A DNA stretch of 64,000 bases. It comes from Impatiens glandulifera (taxonomy: Eukaryota > Streptophyta > Magnoliopsida > Ericales > Balsaminaceae). Positions within the stretch are counted from its first letter, which is position 1. The number at the start of each line of letters is the position of its first letter. Under the pieces are notes generated by a model. That model did no database searches, had not been told where the DNA came from, and was given only the letters and a program-made list of their open reading frames with translations. Location of the stretch: assembly GCF_907164915.1 (NCBI RefSeq), contig NC_061862.1, positions 141,971,913-142,035,912 on the forward strand. The letters are read 5' to 3'. Both the position numbers and the translations under genes were made by a program. Shown here piece by piece: positions 48,845-60,530 of this stretch.

Positions 48845-50960
48845 ATTCAATCTAGATCAAGTAATGCTTCATTTATTTTCTTACGCTCAATTTGAGAGAT
48901 AAAAATAGAGTTTTCAAATTCATCCATTAATTGGTTTCTGGTCCTACGAGGTGCATTAGGATTAGCTATGATTAGTTTATGTGGGTGATTTCTGTTCCAT
49001 CTGAAGTTCGGTCCTAGAGGGTCAGACGTCTAGTTAGCTGGCTCCGCAACATCTGGACTGTCAGCAACCTACTAACTTATAGGCTGGTTGTTTGGTTGAG
49101 CATCAACCAATTCAGCTGGCTGATCAGATGAGCTGTTTTTTATTGACCTGAACTTCATCATTGCTATTAGATCGAAGGTTAGATGCTTCCAACTTGTTAG
49201 TAATTTCATTGATTTTGTTAGAATTATTTTCAACACATTCATCAAAAACAATATGGGTAGATTCTTCAACAGTTAGAGTTTATTTATTAAAAACTCTATA
49301 AGCTTTATTAACTGAAGAATAGCCTAACATTATGTTAGCATCTACTTTTACATCAAAAGCAGTCAAATGATTTTTGCCATTGTTATGAATAAAACACTCA
49401 CATCTAAATATCCTAAAATGTGAAATTTTAGGAACTTTACCATAAAATATTTCGTAGGGTATTTTATTGAAACATTTATTAATCATTGAACTATTTTGAG
49501 TATAACAAGATGTGTTAATGGCTTTTGCCCAATGCTTTTAAGAAACGCCAGAATCAACTAGCATTGACCTAGATGCTTCCTTCAGTGTTATGTTCCTTCT
49601 TTTAGCAACATCATTCTGTTGTGGAGTTCTAGCACTAGACAACTCGTGTCTAATACTAGATTCCTCAAGGAAAGAAGACAAACTTTTGTTTATAAATTTA
49701 GTTCATCTGTCACTTCTAATCTTTATGATACTTAAAAAAATTTAATTTTGAAGTCTTCTAAGGATTTTAATCAAATTTCAGCAGTCTGATCTTTAGAAGT
49801 TAAAAATATAACCCATGTAAATCTAGAATAATCATCAATTATAACAATGGTATATCTCATTTTCCCTAAACTGGTTACTGGAATTGGACCAAATAGATCC
49901 ATGTGCAATAATTTCAGGCACCTATCGGATTGGATATTCCCTTTATATTTTAAAAGTTGATCTGACCTGTTTTACCCATCTAACAAGCAGGACACACCTT
50001 ATCTTTAGAAAACTTCAGTTTAGGTATACCATTTATTAAATCTTTTGAATAAATGTTGTTAATGGTTTTAAAATTAAGATGATTTAGTCTTTTATGCCAC
50101 AGCCAGTTTTGATCATTTTTAGTTATCATGTAAACAGGATCAGACGTGTTATTCTTCCATCCTATAAGAATTTCCTACCCTACTTCTTGTTAATAAGGTG
50201 TTCCCCAATTAATCTTTAACTATGCAAGAATGTTTTTGAAAATCTATTGTATATCCATTATCACACATCTAGATAATATTAATCAAGTTATCACATAGAT
50301 TTTCTAATAGCAGCATGTTATTAATAGCAAGGTTATCATGGATAATCTTACCCTTACCCACAGTTCTACCTTTGTTGTTATCACCAAAAATGATCTTAGG
50401 TCCTGTACACTTTTTTATATCAGTTAGCAACCGACTGTTTCCTGAATTACCTACACATTTACATATTTACAGCTTTGGTACCCATATTTACTTGGTTCTG
50501 TGGTTAATCAATCCCTTGGGGATCCATATTTGGGTTATTTTTATGGATCTCCCGCTTTGTGTGGTTAAGAAAGTAAATGATTTAGATTTGGCAGACGTCT
50601 TCATACTTGTTGTTGATCCCTTGATTTTAGGAGATGAGTTTTGATAAGAACTTCTTGACTTTCTATCAATTTTTTATTTATTTACTAGACTAGCTGACTG
50701 CCCATTTCTTGGACTTTAGCCAGTTTGACTTTTGTTCAGTTGTCTTAACATACTTAAGTTCATCTTTTAAAATCAAGTTATCACAGTTGTGATTAGATCC
50801 ACTTTCAGTTAAATTTCCCTTGAAAAAGCTTGTGGGTTTAAGCTCGCCTTTTACTGGGTTTAACTTTTGTTGGACTCATTTGGGTTGCCATTAACAAATT
50901 CTAAACCGGACTTATATCCGATAGGCCTTTGCTGACTAATCAGTTGTATGACGGCATCTC
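48845..50960 (-). pseudogene. Copia protease remnant, pre-integrase and integrase
   Basis: Minus-strand remnants in order: a W-I-P-K-type linker, KKCTGPKIIFGDNNKGRT (post-protease region, with the DSG active site deleted), LWHKRLNHLNFKTINNI (pre-integrase, frameshifted), LLHMDLFGPIPVTSLGKM and IVIIDDYSRFTWVIFLTS (integrase core), a region with QQND.A.RRN in place of the usual QNG.AERKN, then NKIPYEIFYGKVPKISH and LGYSSVNKAYRVFNK (49,486-49,280), and finally TRNQLMDEFENSIFISQIE leading toward RT. Multiple stops show that it is dead. It belongs to the same pol as 43,854-45,220. Confidence 0.87.
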
Positions 50961-50998
50961 TAGATTTTGTCCAGGAACTAACCACGTAGTTTAACCTT

Positions 50999-51762
50999 TG
51001 GTAAGATAAAAAAAATTAATGAAGAAAAGAGAGTAGGAGAGAGAAAATACATGTGGATTATACCTGATAACGTGAATTGTTGTGGTGCTTTGTTGCCTTA
51101 TTAATTTTAAAAGAAGATTGACAAAATGCGTAAGATGTTGTTCCAGCTACTTGAAACGGTTAAATTCTGATTAGAAAAGCAAAACAGTGAACAACGTATT
51201 GTTCAATCATAACATAATACAAATTCAATAATTGTAAATATAATATTGATAGAGAAAGTGAGAAGATTATACCGAGACTGAACGATTTTGGGTTGTAGCA
51301 ATTGTATATCATACTCTTCTCTCTTCAATTGAACCTTGTTGATATAAGATTATTTATAGGAACTCTCTTTCAATTGGACCTTATTGATCTATGATTATTT
51401 ATAGGAAGAAAATAGTTAGGTGGAGAAGAAAGTGTAAAGACTAATTGGATTGATTACAACTATGCATGTATGCATACATGAGTTGATGTTGTTGAAGTTT
51501 TCATAATTAATAGTTAATGCTAAATTCAATTAATGAGAATTCTTTTAGGTTATTTTATTTAATGTTAAATTTTATAACACTGTAACTAAAACCTTGGAAT
51601 TAATAATTAATAATAAATTAAATTAATATAGATAATTTTTTTTAATAATAATTCATCATGTTTATTTTATTTAAAGTTAAATTTTATAATTAATATTTGA
51701 TAAATATATATGTTAAATTGGTTATTTTTAAGAAATAAATATAATATTTAATGTACAACTCA

Positions 51763-51804
<42 letters not shown>

Positions 51805-51965
51805 TATAAAATTTATGAAGGTAGGTGCATTTATATGAAAAAAATTGTATATATATATAAAATAAAATAAATATAAAAATTATGTAGGTAGGTGTATTTA
51901 TAAAAAAAATTGTTTATATATATAATACATATAAAATTAATGAAGGTATGTGTATTTATAATAAA

Positions 51966-52029
<64 letters not shown>

Positions 52030-54757
52030 TATGAATGTATACACATTTATAAAAAAAAAATGTTTATATCTTTAATTAATATAAATATAGATAATTTTTT
52101 AGATATTATACGATAAGGAAATATATATTATATATATAATATATATTTATTAAGAGGAAAATAAAATTTAAGAAAAAGAGGGATAGAGAGAATATGAGAA
52201 AGTTGACGTGGATTATTGTGGTACTTTTATTTATTTATATATATATATAGATATATATATATAGATAAATCTTGTATATAATTTCCTTTGTAAATCAAGA
52301 TTTTGCAATATTTTTTTTTTTTAATATTCTTGAAACCAACAAATTGTTGTATTAGTGAAACTAAGATTTTTGTAATATATTGTTTAAATTTATTATTATT
52401 TTGTTCAATTTTTGTTTTGTTTCTGTTGTTTAATTCCTAAAAAATTATATTATTTTATAAAAATAAATTAAAAATTAAATATAAACTCTCACATTAAATA
52501 TCATAACTCATAACTCAAAAATTAAAAATAATATCTCAAATTAAATATTTTAATAATACTTTTTAATAAAAAATAATAGGATGTATTTACTAATTAATTT
52601 ATTTTTCTTTCTTCCAACTAATTAATATCTCTCTTCCATGTTTTGATTTTTTCTCTTTTGTTTTCTCTATTATTTTTTTACTTTTTAATTAATTTATTTA
52701 TCAAATATTTATTTCGCCCACTTTTTACTCATTTTTTTAACTTTGAAAATATAAATGTTTATTTAATATTTATCATTTTCTATTTCTCAATTATCAACAT
52801 ATTAAGCATATTAGTAATGAGATAATCTTGATTTTATTTTGATCAATAATAGGGTTAATTTTCTAATAATTGCATCGTAGTTTTAATAATTGCAATCTGG
52901 TCTCGCAAATATCTCATTTTTGAAATTAAGAACGAAATTAAATTATAAAATATTTTAATCAAAAATATTAAAAGATTGATAATATTATACAATGATCCTT
53001 GATCTTAAACTTTTATAAGATTCGAAATATAAAGTATAAAGAAATGAACAAACTACTATGTTAATAGTTTAATCCAAAAAATAAATACTTTAAGAACTTT
53101 TGATGGAGAAAAAATATGAAAGATGGAGAGAGGATAGAGAGAGGAGTTTAGCAGTTTGAAAAAGGAATAAGAATAGAGGGGTTTGGCCGTTTGGGAATAG
53201 AAGGAGAAGAGAGGTGAGTTTGGTTTGAAAATGGAAGGAGGAGAAAACAGGAATGGAAGGAGAATAGAGAGACGAGTTTGGATGTTTGGGAATGAAAGGA
53301 TAAGATATATAGAGGGTTTTATAATGGAAATGGTGCGCGACACAAGAAAAATAGGGTTTGATTTATTATATAATAAAAGATATAATTGTTGAAGGTTAGC
53401 ACAATTGATCTTTTTTGGGAAAATTTATGGGAGTCTAAGTTGCCTACTAAGATCTCATTTTTTGGTTAGAGTGTTATTTACGGCAAAATTTTCACTAACA
53501 ATAGATATATGTAAAAAGAATGATTATTGTGAGTCGTTGTCGTATTTTTTATAAAGAGATTGATACAATTTATCATTTACTTTTACATTGTCACGTTGTT
53601 GCATGTATATGGATTCTTTTGTAAAATTTGACTGGAATACAATGTGTTATGTCGTAAACTGTTAGTGACTATTGGGAGACATGGATTAAGGAGACTAGAA
53701 ATGCGAGACATAGAAAATGGGTCTCTATCCTTATAATTTTCTAGTGGATTATTTGGTTGAAAAAAATCAGAGAACTTGTAACAATAAAAGTAGGCCGTCA
53801 AAGATTATTCACAATTCTATTATCATGATGATATCGGAGATTAGATACGGAAAATCTATGGTTTCGTGTAGAGATCTTATTGACCTTCTTAAAGATCTTA
53901 AGTTAATTTATTATTCTAATGTAAACTTTTGTTGTTGTGCTTAAACCATTTTTTATTAAATGGATTATTTTAAGAATATTAATATAATATATATATATAT
54001 ATTATCTAATATAAAATATAATGTATATAATATAATATAGATTATTAATATTATATAATAAAATATATTATTAATATATATTATAATATAATATTATATA
54101 TATATATATAACAAATCAAACCTTAATCACTACCAAACAAACAATAAAATAAGTCAAACTGTGTATAAACTAACTTGTTCTTTCACATGCTGCGGATTTA
54201 ATATGTCATAGTTTGACGTGCGGATTTAACTCAATGTTATCAATAGAACTTGCATTTGTGATTAATACGTTGAATTGTCAAGTTTGATCATAACAAAATA
54301 AATTAATCATAATTTGTAATAAAAAATTATAATGATGTTTAGAAATAATTAAAATTTTATAGGTGTTTGGTTATTTTATTAATAATAAAATAAAATATTT
54401 AACCACATATTTTATTTTTTAATTATTAGTATGACTGGTACATATAAAAAATTACAAACTTTAAAAATAAAAAATTATCAAGATCAAACAAAGGTCTGAA
54501 AGGAAGGTATCTGAGTATAAGAAAAAGGATTTTGGATGGTAAGAAGATACGATGGTTTTAGAGAAATAATAATGTTTTTACTTGGAAATTTCTACCTTAA
54601 GTATTTCTCGGTTTTTTTGGAAAACAGTACACACCATTCTTTTTAGTAGTAATTTTTAATGTATTAGTATGATACTTTATATTGTACAGGAAAATATAAA
54701 CGAAAATTTACAGAATATTTAATTTAATTAAAGAGAATATATTTATATGAAGATAAA

Positions 54758-54797
<40 letters not shown>

Positions 54798-55861
54798 GAG
54801 AAAAATAAAAAGAAAAAAATTAATTATTAGTGATTGTTTCATAACATAAGTAAATTGTATGAAATATTTATACATAAATTATATATATATATATAAATAA
54901 ATAAATATGTAATATAACTATTTATAAAACTTTATATATATATCGAAATAATTGTCAAAATAATCTTGAATTTTTTATGTTTATGTATTTATAAAAAGAC
55001 ATAATCACTAACCAAATAAACAACGGTTAGAAAACAACTATTAGAGAAATCCACTTATTTTATAAACAAATCTTCAAATATTGGACCTACAATAATTTTT
55101 TGATAAACATATCTTTAAATGTTGGACCTATAAAAAATTTGTATAAACATATATGGTCATTATAAACCAAAAAAAAAAATATAAACATTCCAAAAAAATA
55201 AAAATAAAGATTTAACAAAAATTAACCCCATAAAAGAGAAAAAAACATACTACTAAATTATGGAAAACCAGATCTAAAATGTTAAAATGCTTTTAACAAT
55301 GGTTACAAGAACATACACTTAAAATAAAAATATATATTAATTTCATTAAATATAAAATACATTAAATTATAACGCTAAACATAAAAAGTTATGCAAAATA
55401 TAAAAGTTTAGAGGTAACCACCAAAATGCTAGTCTTGTTCTCATGCGAAATATCTCTATATTAGTTTTTTGATTTACGAAACAAAATACAAACCCTAGCC
55501 ATCTAGTGTCCTCCTTAATGAGAGTAAAAAATTTCCTCTCCAACGAGACCATGCAAATTGTTCCTTTGACGAGCATAAGACTAAATTTCTTCATATACCT
55601 CCTCAACTTTGCAATTCCTCCAAGTATGCAATTTTACACATAAATACTAAATAAATGAAGAATTTCTTAGAATTCACAAGAAAGGCCTTCACAAGCTTCA
55701 TAGGCCTCAAACCTCGCAACCCAAGGTTGATGATCATTTCAAAATCGTAGAGAAATCCAGCATACCGACACATTAAATTTAAGAAATGTCTTTAAGAAGA
55801 GCTGAGAAATGTTAGCTCCTTGTACATAGTTAAAAGATTATTTTGAGTCAAATAATCCACC
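50999..55861 (+). repeat. Macrosatellite unit 10, most complete long form
   Basis: This is the reference copy: A (51,005-51,740), B (51,740-52,130, with a (TA)n tract at about 51,972-52,025), C (52,240-53,080), D (53,090-53,960), E (54,110-54,320), F (54,321-55,445) and G (55,446-55,861). It is interrupted only at its G end by the 8.1-kb insertion and continues at 63,968. Apart from the LINE-tail fragment it has no gene. Confidence 0.92.
53400..53908 (+). pseudogene. LINE reverse-transcriptase C-terminal (zf-RVT) fragment, copy 8
   Basis: Degenerate LINE tail of unit 10. Matching sequence includes 'TCACGTTGTTGCATGTATAT', 'GTGGATTATTTGGTTGAAAA' and the NNKSRPSKIIHNSIIMMISEI stretch in a 75-codon frame at 53,717-53,944 (only its middle is relevant). 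Substitutions and single-base indels break the W-L-E-R-N segment. Confidence 0.64.
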
Positions 55862-56103
55862 TTTTCTTGAGATTCCCTGCAAAAGTTAAGCACATTTCAA
55901 TGCTTAAAAGCACCGTTTCGGGAAATGTGAAAAGGCATATCATAACGGACAGCTCTATTCATTCAATGTGATCTTAAATGCTCCTTTACCAAAACCTTTA
56001 TTTAAAGAAAGCAACTCATCCAAAAGCAAACCACAACAAACTCAAACCTTCTCTCTCTCAAAGCTTGAAGTATCTCTCTTCTCAAAAATCTTCTCTTCAA
56101 AAA

Positions 56104-56750
56104 TGAGTTTGTCATCATCTCGCACATCTCTTATCGTGGATTTTGATTCAGTCCTAACTATTCATGATAATGAAGCTAGAGAGCTTGTCTTTGAAACTCT
56201 AGTGGAATCTGGTCTCCGCAAACTTCTTGAAGGATCCCAAGTGATTCTCGAAGAAGAGGTTGTAGAGTTCTTCTCAAATGCTGAAGTCATAAACGATTCT
56301 CTCAGTTCTTCGATCTACCATCTGAAGGTTTTACTGACTTCCCTCTATGCTTAAACAACTTCAATCAAGAGATGACTTTCTTCTTCTCTAACACCATGAC
56401 TCCGGTCGAAACTCACGGGGTCAAATCCAGACTAGTCGTTCACATCCAAATCCTGAATGACATTATTGGTAGAACCATCCTGGCCAAGGAATCAACTCAT
56501 TTCTACACCCGAAGAATTTTCGACATGATGATCGCTATAAGTTGCGGTCATTCAATGAACTGGTCCTAAGTCGTTTTTGATAACCTGAAACACATGATTT
56601 CTCATGGGAGGATCGGTTATGCTCCCCAAATCAGCAGTTATCTCTTCTCTCCCAATTTTAACCTCGGACCTAGAAACCCTATCAGCCAATCCAACATCCT
56701 AACCAAGGAGAAGGCGGAGAAGTGGATGCACATGGTAGATGTTCGGAAGT
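56104..56750 (+). pseudogene. Gag-like fragment 1
   Basis: ATG at 56,104 begins MSLSSSRTSLIVDFDSVLT, followed by ETLVESGLRKLLEGS and EEEVVEFFSNAEVI. The frame then shifts near 56,330 to the piece at 56,372-56,569 (TPVETHGVKSRLVVHIQILN, close to the 'PIETHGKK...' region of the gag at 42-43 kb) and after a stop to a third piece ending KAEKWMHMV near 56,745. It is homologous to the other two gag-like genes in the window. It has no LTR of its own on the left. Confidence 0.68.
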
Positions 56751-57113
56751 AAATTTATTTTTTATGTATTTGCCTTAGTTGATGAAAAACCGATTATTTT
56801 GCTTTACAACCGATTTTTGCATCATAAAATCGATTGTCCCATGTTCGCATTAATTATATTATAACTTAGTCTTTTCTTTCTTAATGACCTTCATATTTAC
56901 TCTAAGTCGGTTTTATTAACAAACCGTCACATTAATTACCACATTTATTACCCACTTTATCATTTTTACCGCCAAAATTTACCACCAAGTTTTTACCGCC
57001 AAATGCAACTTTTTACCGCCTTTATTCATTTTGAAGGGAAAATTAGCGCCTTTTTGAGACGTGGGCCATACGGTTATGTGTAATAGTTCGGTAATTCAAC
57101 CGTCACATTAATC

Positions 57114-57123
57114 TTATATAAAG
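57114..57123 (+). promoter_or_regulatory. TATA box upstream of gag-like gene 2
   Basis: TTATATAAAG, about 100 bp before the ATG at 57,226, is followed by a CT-rich leader ('CACTCTCTCTCTAAAAATTC'). That arrangement fits an LTR promoter with a short 5' leader. The sequence from 56,751 to 57,110 has several 'TTTTACCGCC' and 'ACCGATT' motifs and no coding frame. It does not match the 3' LTR, so the 5' LTR identity is unresolved. Confidence 0.5.
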
Positions 57124-58428
57124 GGACACTTGCACAAATTTTAAATCACAAATCATCATTCCTCACGTGTTATATTCTCATTGCACTCTCTCTCTAAAAA
57201 TTCTCTTCATCTTCAAACTATAATCATGGGAAGGGATAATGCACTTTTTACTTACATTGTCCAGGTCGATTTCGCATGCATCAAGAACGGTGGTTCGATC
57301 AAACTTCAAAGGATTATGGAAACTATCAAGGAATCTAGGCTGGATTATTTTCTCGATGGACCGATGATCTTCTTTCAAGATGCGGTTCGGGAGTTCTTCA
57401 AAACCGCAAAGATAAAGAAGAAGGTCATTCATGCTGAGGTGAAGGGAGTAATGTTTGAAATATTTGAAAAGGTGTTTGTCAAAGCTCTTCAACTTCCGAC
57501 GGAGGGGCGTGACTTCTCCACCGACCTATCTAAATCTTCAACTCTCAACATTCGAATGATCCTCTTTAATACCGGTGAACCGGTGCAGTTCAACGGAAAG
57601 AAGAACTCAAAGGGTTTCGAATATCGGATTCTGTGCAACATCGTATTAAAGGCGCTCAGGCTAGAGGAGAAAATTTTGATAGTATTACTCGATCGAAATT
57701 CGATATTATTGACGGTATTCTATCAAGTGACCGGATCAACTAAGGAAGCGTGTTATTTTAAATCTTGTGTGAAATGGTATCTCCTAAGACCAACCGGTGC
57801 TTAGTCTACACCGTGCAGATCGGCAAAATTCTGGTCCATCTTAATATCCCCACCGGTTCAAGTATTATTCTCTCCAACAGCAAATTTTTAAACTCTAGTA
57901 ATATTGAGAAATGTTGGGCTAGAGCTAGCAAGGGTAAACAAACTGAGGGTAAAGAACCCAAGGCTAAAGAATCAAAGGGAAAAGTGTCCAAGGGTAAAGT
58001 TATAAAGGGTAAAGAACCAATGACTGTTACACCGGTTGTTGAAGAAACCGAATCTAGTCCCAAGCTTCCCGCTCTAGAAAACCGCGCGGCCACACCAATC
58101 AATCTTCATAATTGTGTCGAGTCTCCTTCCAGCGCTGCTAGTCGTTCTATAACAAAAGGGACTTCTCTCCCTAAACAAACCTCCCACCCTGAGGTAAATA
58201 TTCCTATCTCCTCTCATATTCCTGCTCATAAGGATACTGTAGTACTACCTGTTGTGCTTGCAGTTTTAGAAGCTCAAACGATAATATCGGATATTATAAA
58301 CAATATTGTGACTAGAGTCGATCAGATGGCTGAAACCGATCAAACAAGTAGTGATGGTGCGACCGGTTGGACTGCTGAAATCGACCGGACATGTCTTGAA
58401 AAAGAAGAAGATCGGAGGACTGAAAAAG

Positions 58429-60530
58429 TGATAGGATCGGCTTTATCGATAGAGACGAGGGTCTAGCTATTGATGAAGGCTTATGAAAAACGGTTTAAAA
58501 GAAATTTTGTTAGGAATTTAATTCGCTTTCTATTCTACTCAAACCCTTGCAAACACTTGAAACATAATCAAGGCGGAATTGTTTACTTAAGTTTGAAGCT
58601 CAAGATGAAGAATGAGAAGATGACAGTAATGAAAAGATACAGCAGTTTGTTTATGGATGTTCAGAGCAAACTCTACTACGTCACCCCTTCTTCCAACCAC
58701 CAGAAGGATTCACTTTAATATGATTCGAATCAAATACAGTTTGCACACACTTAGCTCACTATTGAATAGAACACACTCTATTCAATTTACAAGATGAAAA
58801 ATATCACTCAGCTAACGGTGTTTTTGATTCTAGCTCCCTCTTGATTCACACACATTACAATCAGGAAACAACTTACGACTTGAATATTCAAAGAATTGAT
58901 TTCACAGTCGTTCTTCTCAGATAGTATTTCTTAGTTGATCGAATGGCAGTTCGTCCGTTGTCCTTGAGATTTGATAAATACTGGGAAGAGACTAATGATC
59001 GAATCATTAGAATGATATGTGGAACTATTACATTGGAAAGCCTCCATAGTGCACAACAAGTTCAGAGCATAATGATCGTGGTCGTACACCAACTAGTAGT
59101 GTGCCGAATATTCCATCAGAGATGTACCTGCAAAACAAGTAATATGAGGGAAATTCTCTTACGTGGCATTCGTTGGTTGGTTGCATATAGCTATCGTACT
59201 GATCTTCACTAGAAAGTGGAGTAGGAGTAGAGTACAGCTATAGCACGTGGGTAGGCGGGTCCTAGCTTTAAGCATACTGCTTAAGCATAGCATTAGACGT
59301 ATTTCAGTTAGACGACCTCGTCTAATGAAATCAAACGTCCCCGTCTAAGAGTAGAATCCATTAGACCGCCTGGTCTAATGGGATTAGACTAACGTCTAAT
59401 TACAATCACTTTAGACTAATCTAAAGGAGTTAGACTACACGTCTAACTTTTACCAATTAGACTTCACGTCTAATCTTTCACAAACCATTAGAGTGCACGT
59501 CTAACTCCACAGAGTTAGACTGCACATCTAATTCCGGTTCTACTTCAGACTAGTCTGAAGGAGTTAGACTACACGTCTAACTTTCACAATATATTAGACT
59601 ACCACATCTAATTACGAGTTCCATTAGACTGTACGTCTAACTCCACAAGTTAGACTGCACGTCTAATTAAGAGTTCCATTAGACTGCACGTCTAACTCCG
59701 CTAAGTTAGACTGCACGTCTAATTACGAGTTCCATTAGACTGCACGTCTAACTCCACTAAGTTAGACTGCACGTCTAATTACGAGTTCCATTAGACTGCA
59801 TGTCTAACTCCGCTGAGTTAGACTGCACGTCTAATTACGAGTTCAATTAGACTACAGGTCTAACTCCACTAAGTTAGACTGCACTTCTAATTACGAGTTC
59901 CATTAGACTGCACGTCTAAGTCCGCTGAGTTAGACTGCACGTCTAATTACGAGTTCCATTAGACTGCACGTCTAACTCCGCTGAGTTAGACTGCACGTCT
60001 AATTACGAGTTCCATTAGACTGCACGTCTAACTCCGCTGAGTTTGACTGCACGTCTAATTACGAGTTTCATTAGACTGCACATCTAACTCCGCTAAGTTA
60101 GAATGCACGTCTAATTACGAGTTCCATTAGACTACACGTCTAACTCCACTGAGTTAGACTGCACGTCTAATTACGAGTTCCATTAGACTGCACGTCTAAC
60201 TCCACGAGTTAGACTGCACGTCTAATTACGAATATTTTAGACTGCACGTCTAACTCCACGAGTTAGACTACACGTCTAATTCCTTTAGTTAGACTGCACG
60301 TCTAACACCTCTTAGTTAGACTACACGTCTAACTTTTCTAGTTAGACTGCACGTCTAACTCCGTGCATCTAATGCCAAATCGGTCTAATGAGTCTCATTA
60401 GAACTAAGTCTAATCAGATTGTTCTTTAATACACCTGCATCAAAAACAATTAGAGGCATAAGTTATTTCATTATCAAAATCCCAATAGTCTAACTATTTC
60501 AACACTTAGTCAAAATAATTTAACCCAACA
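58429..60530 (-). mobile_element. Solo LTR with large palindromic minisatellite
   Basis: 2,102 bp with TG...CA ends: the minus strand begins TGTTGGGTTAAATT at 60,530 and ends CCGATCCTATCA at 58,429. The 5-bp flanks are AAAAG (58,424-58,428) and CAAAG (60,531-60,535), a target duplication with one mismatch. It interrupts gag-like gene 2, whose coding sequence continues on both sides. No internal sequence is attached, so LTR-LTR recombination has probably removed the rest. It is homologous to 22,973-24,574. Confidence 0.87.
59290..60370. repeat. TTAGAC...GTCTAA palindromic minisatellite (array 2, 56-bp period)
   Basis: About 1.1 kb of tandem quasi-palindromes TTAGACTGCACGTCTAA. Between about 59,640 and 60,180 the period is a regular 56 bp (unit starts at 59,705, 59,761 and 59,817), with two palindromes per period alternating between 'TTACGAGTTCCA' and 'CTCCGCTGAG' spacers. 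The outer parts are less regular. The regular core implies recent homogenisation. Confidence 0.93.

Larger units (their letters stand above)
41833..50998 (-). mobile_element. Minus-strand Copia composite
   Basis: Read on the minus strand, this 9.2-kb block holds a protease-integrase region (50,960-48,845), an inserted gag-only LTR element (48,841-45,221), the reverse transcriptase-RNase H end of the same Copia pol (45,220-43,854), an LTR-like region starting after a polypurine tract (43,818 downward), and a gag-like gene (43,132-41,836). The flanks are block F on the left and the G/A border on the right, so about 0.9 kb of macrosatellite is missing at the site. This points to deletion or recombination in addition to insertion. 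Confidence 0.8.

Noticed and set aside
50315..50644. 109-codon plus-strand ORF
   Set aside because: It is antisense to the Copia protease/pre-integrase remnant on the minus strand and has no recognisable protein features.
59290..60370. Possible CRISPR array
   Set aside because: Regular palindromic repeats are present, but the spacers are themselves repeated, there are no cas genes, and the array lies in a solo LTR of a plant retrotransposon.
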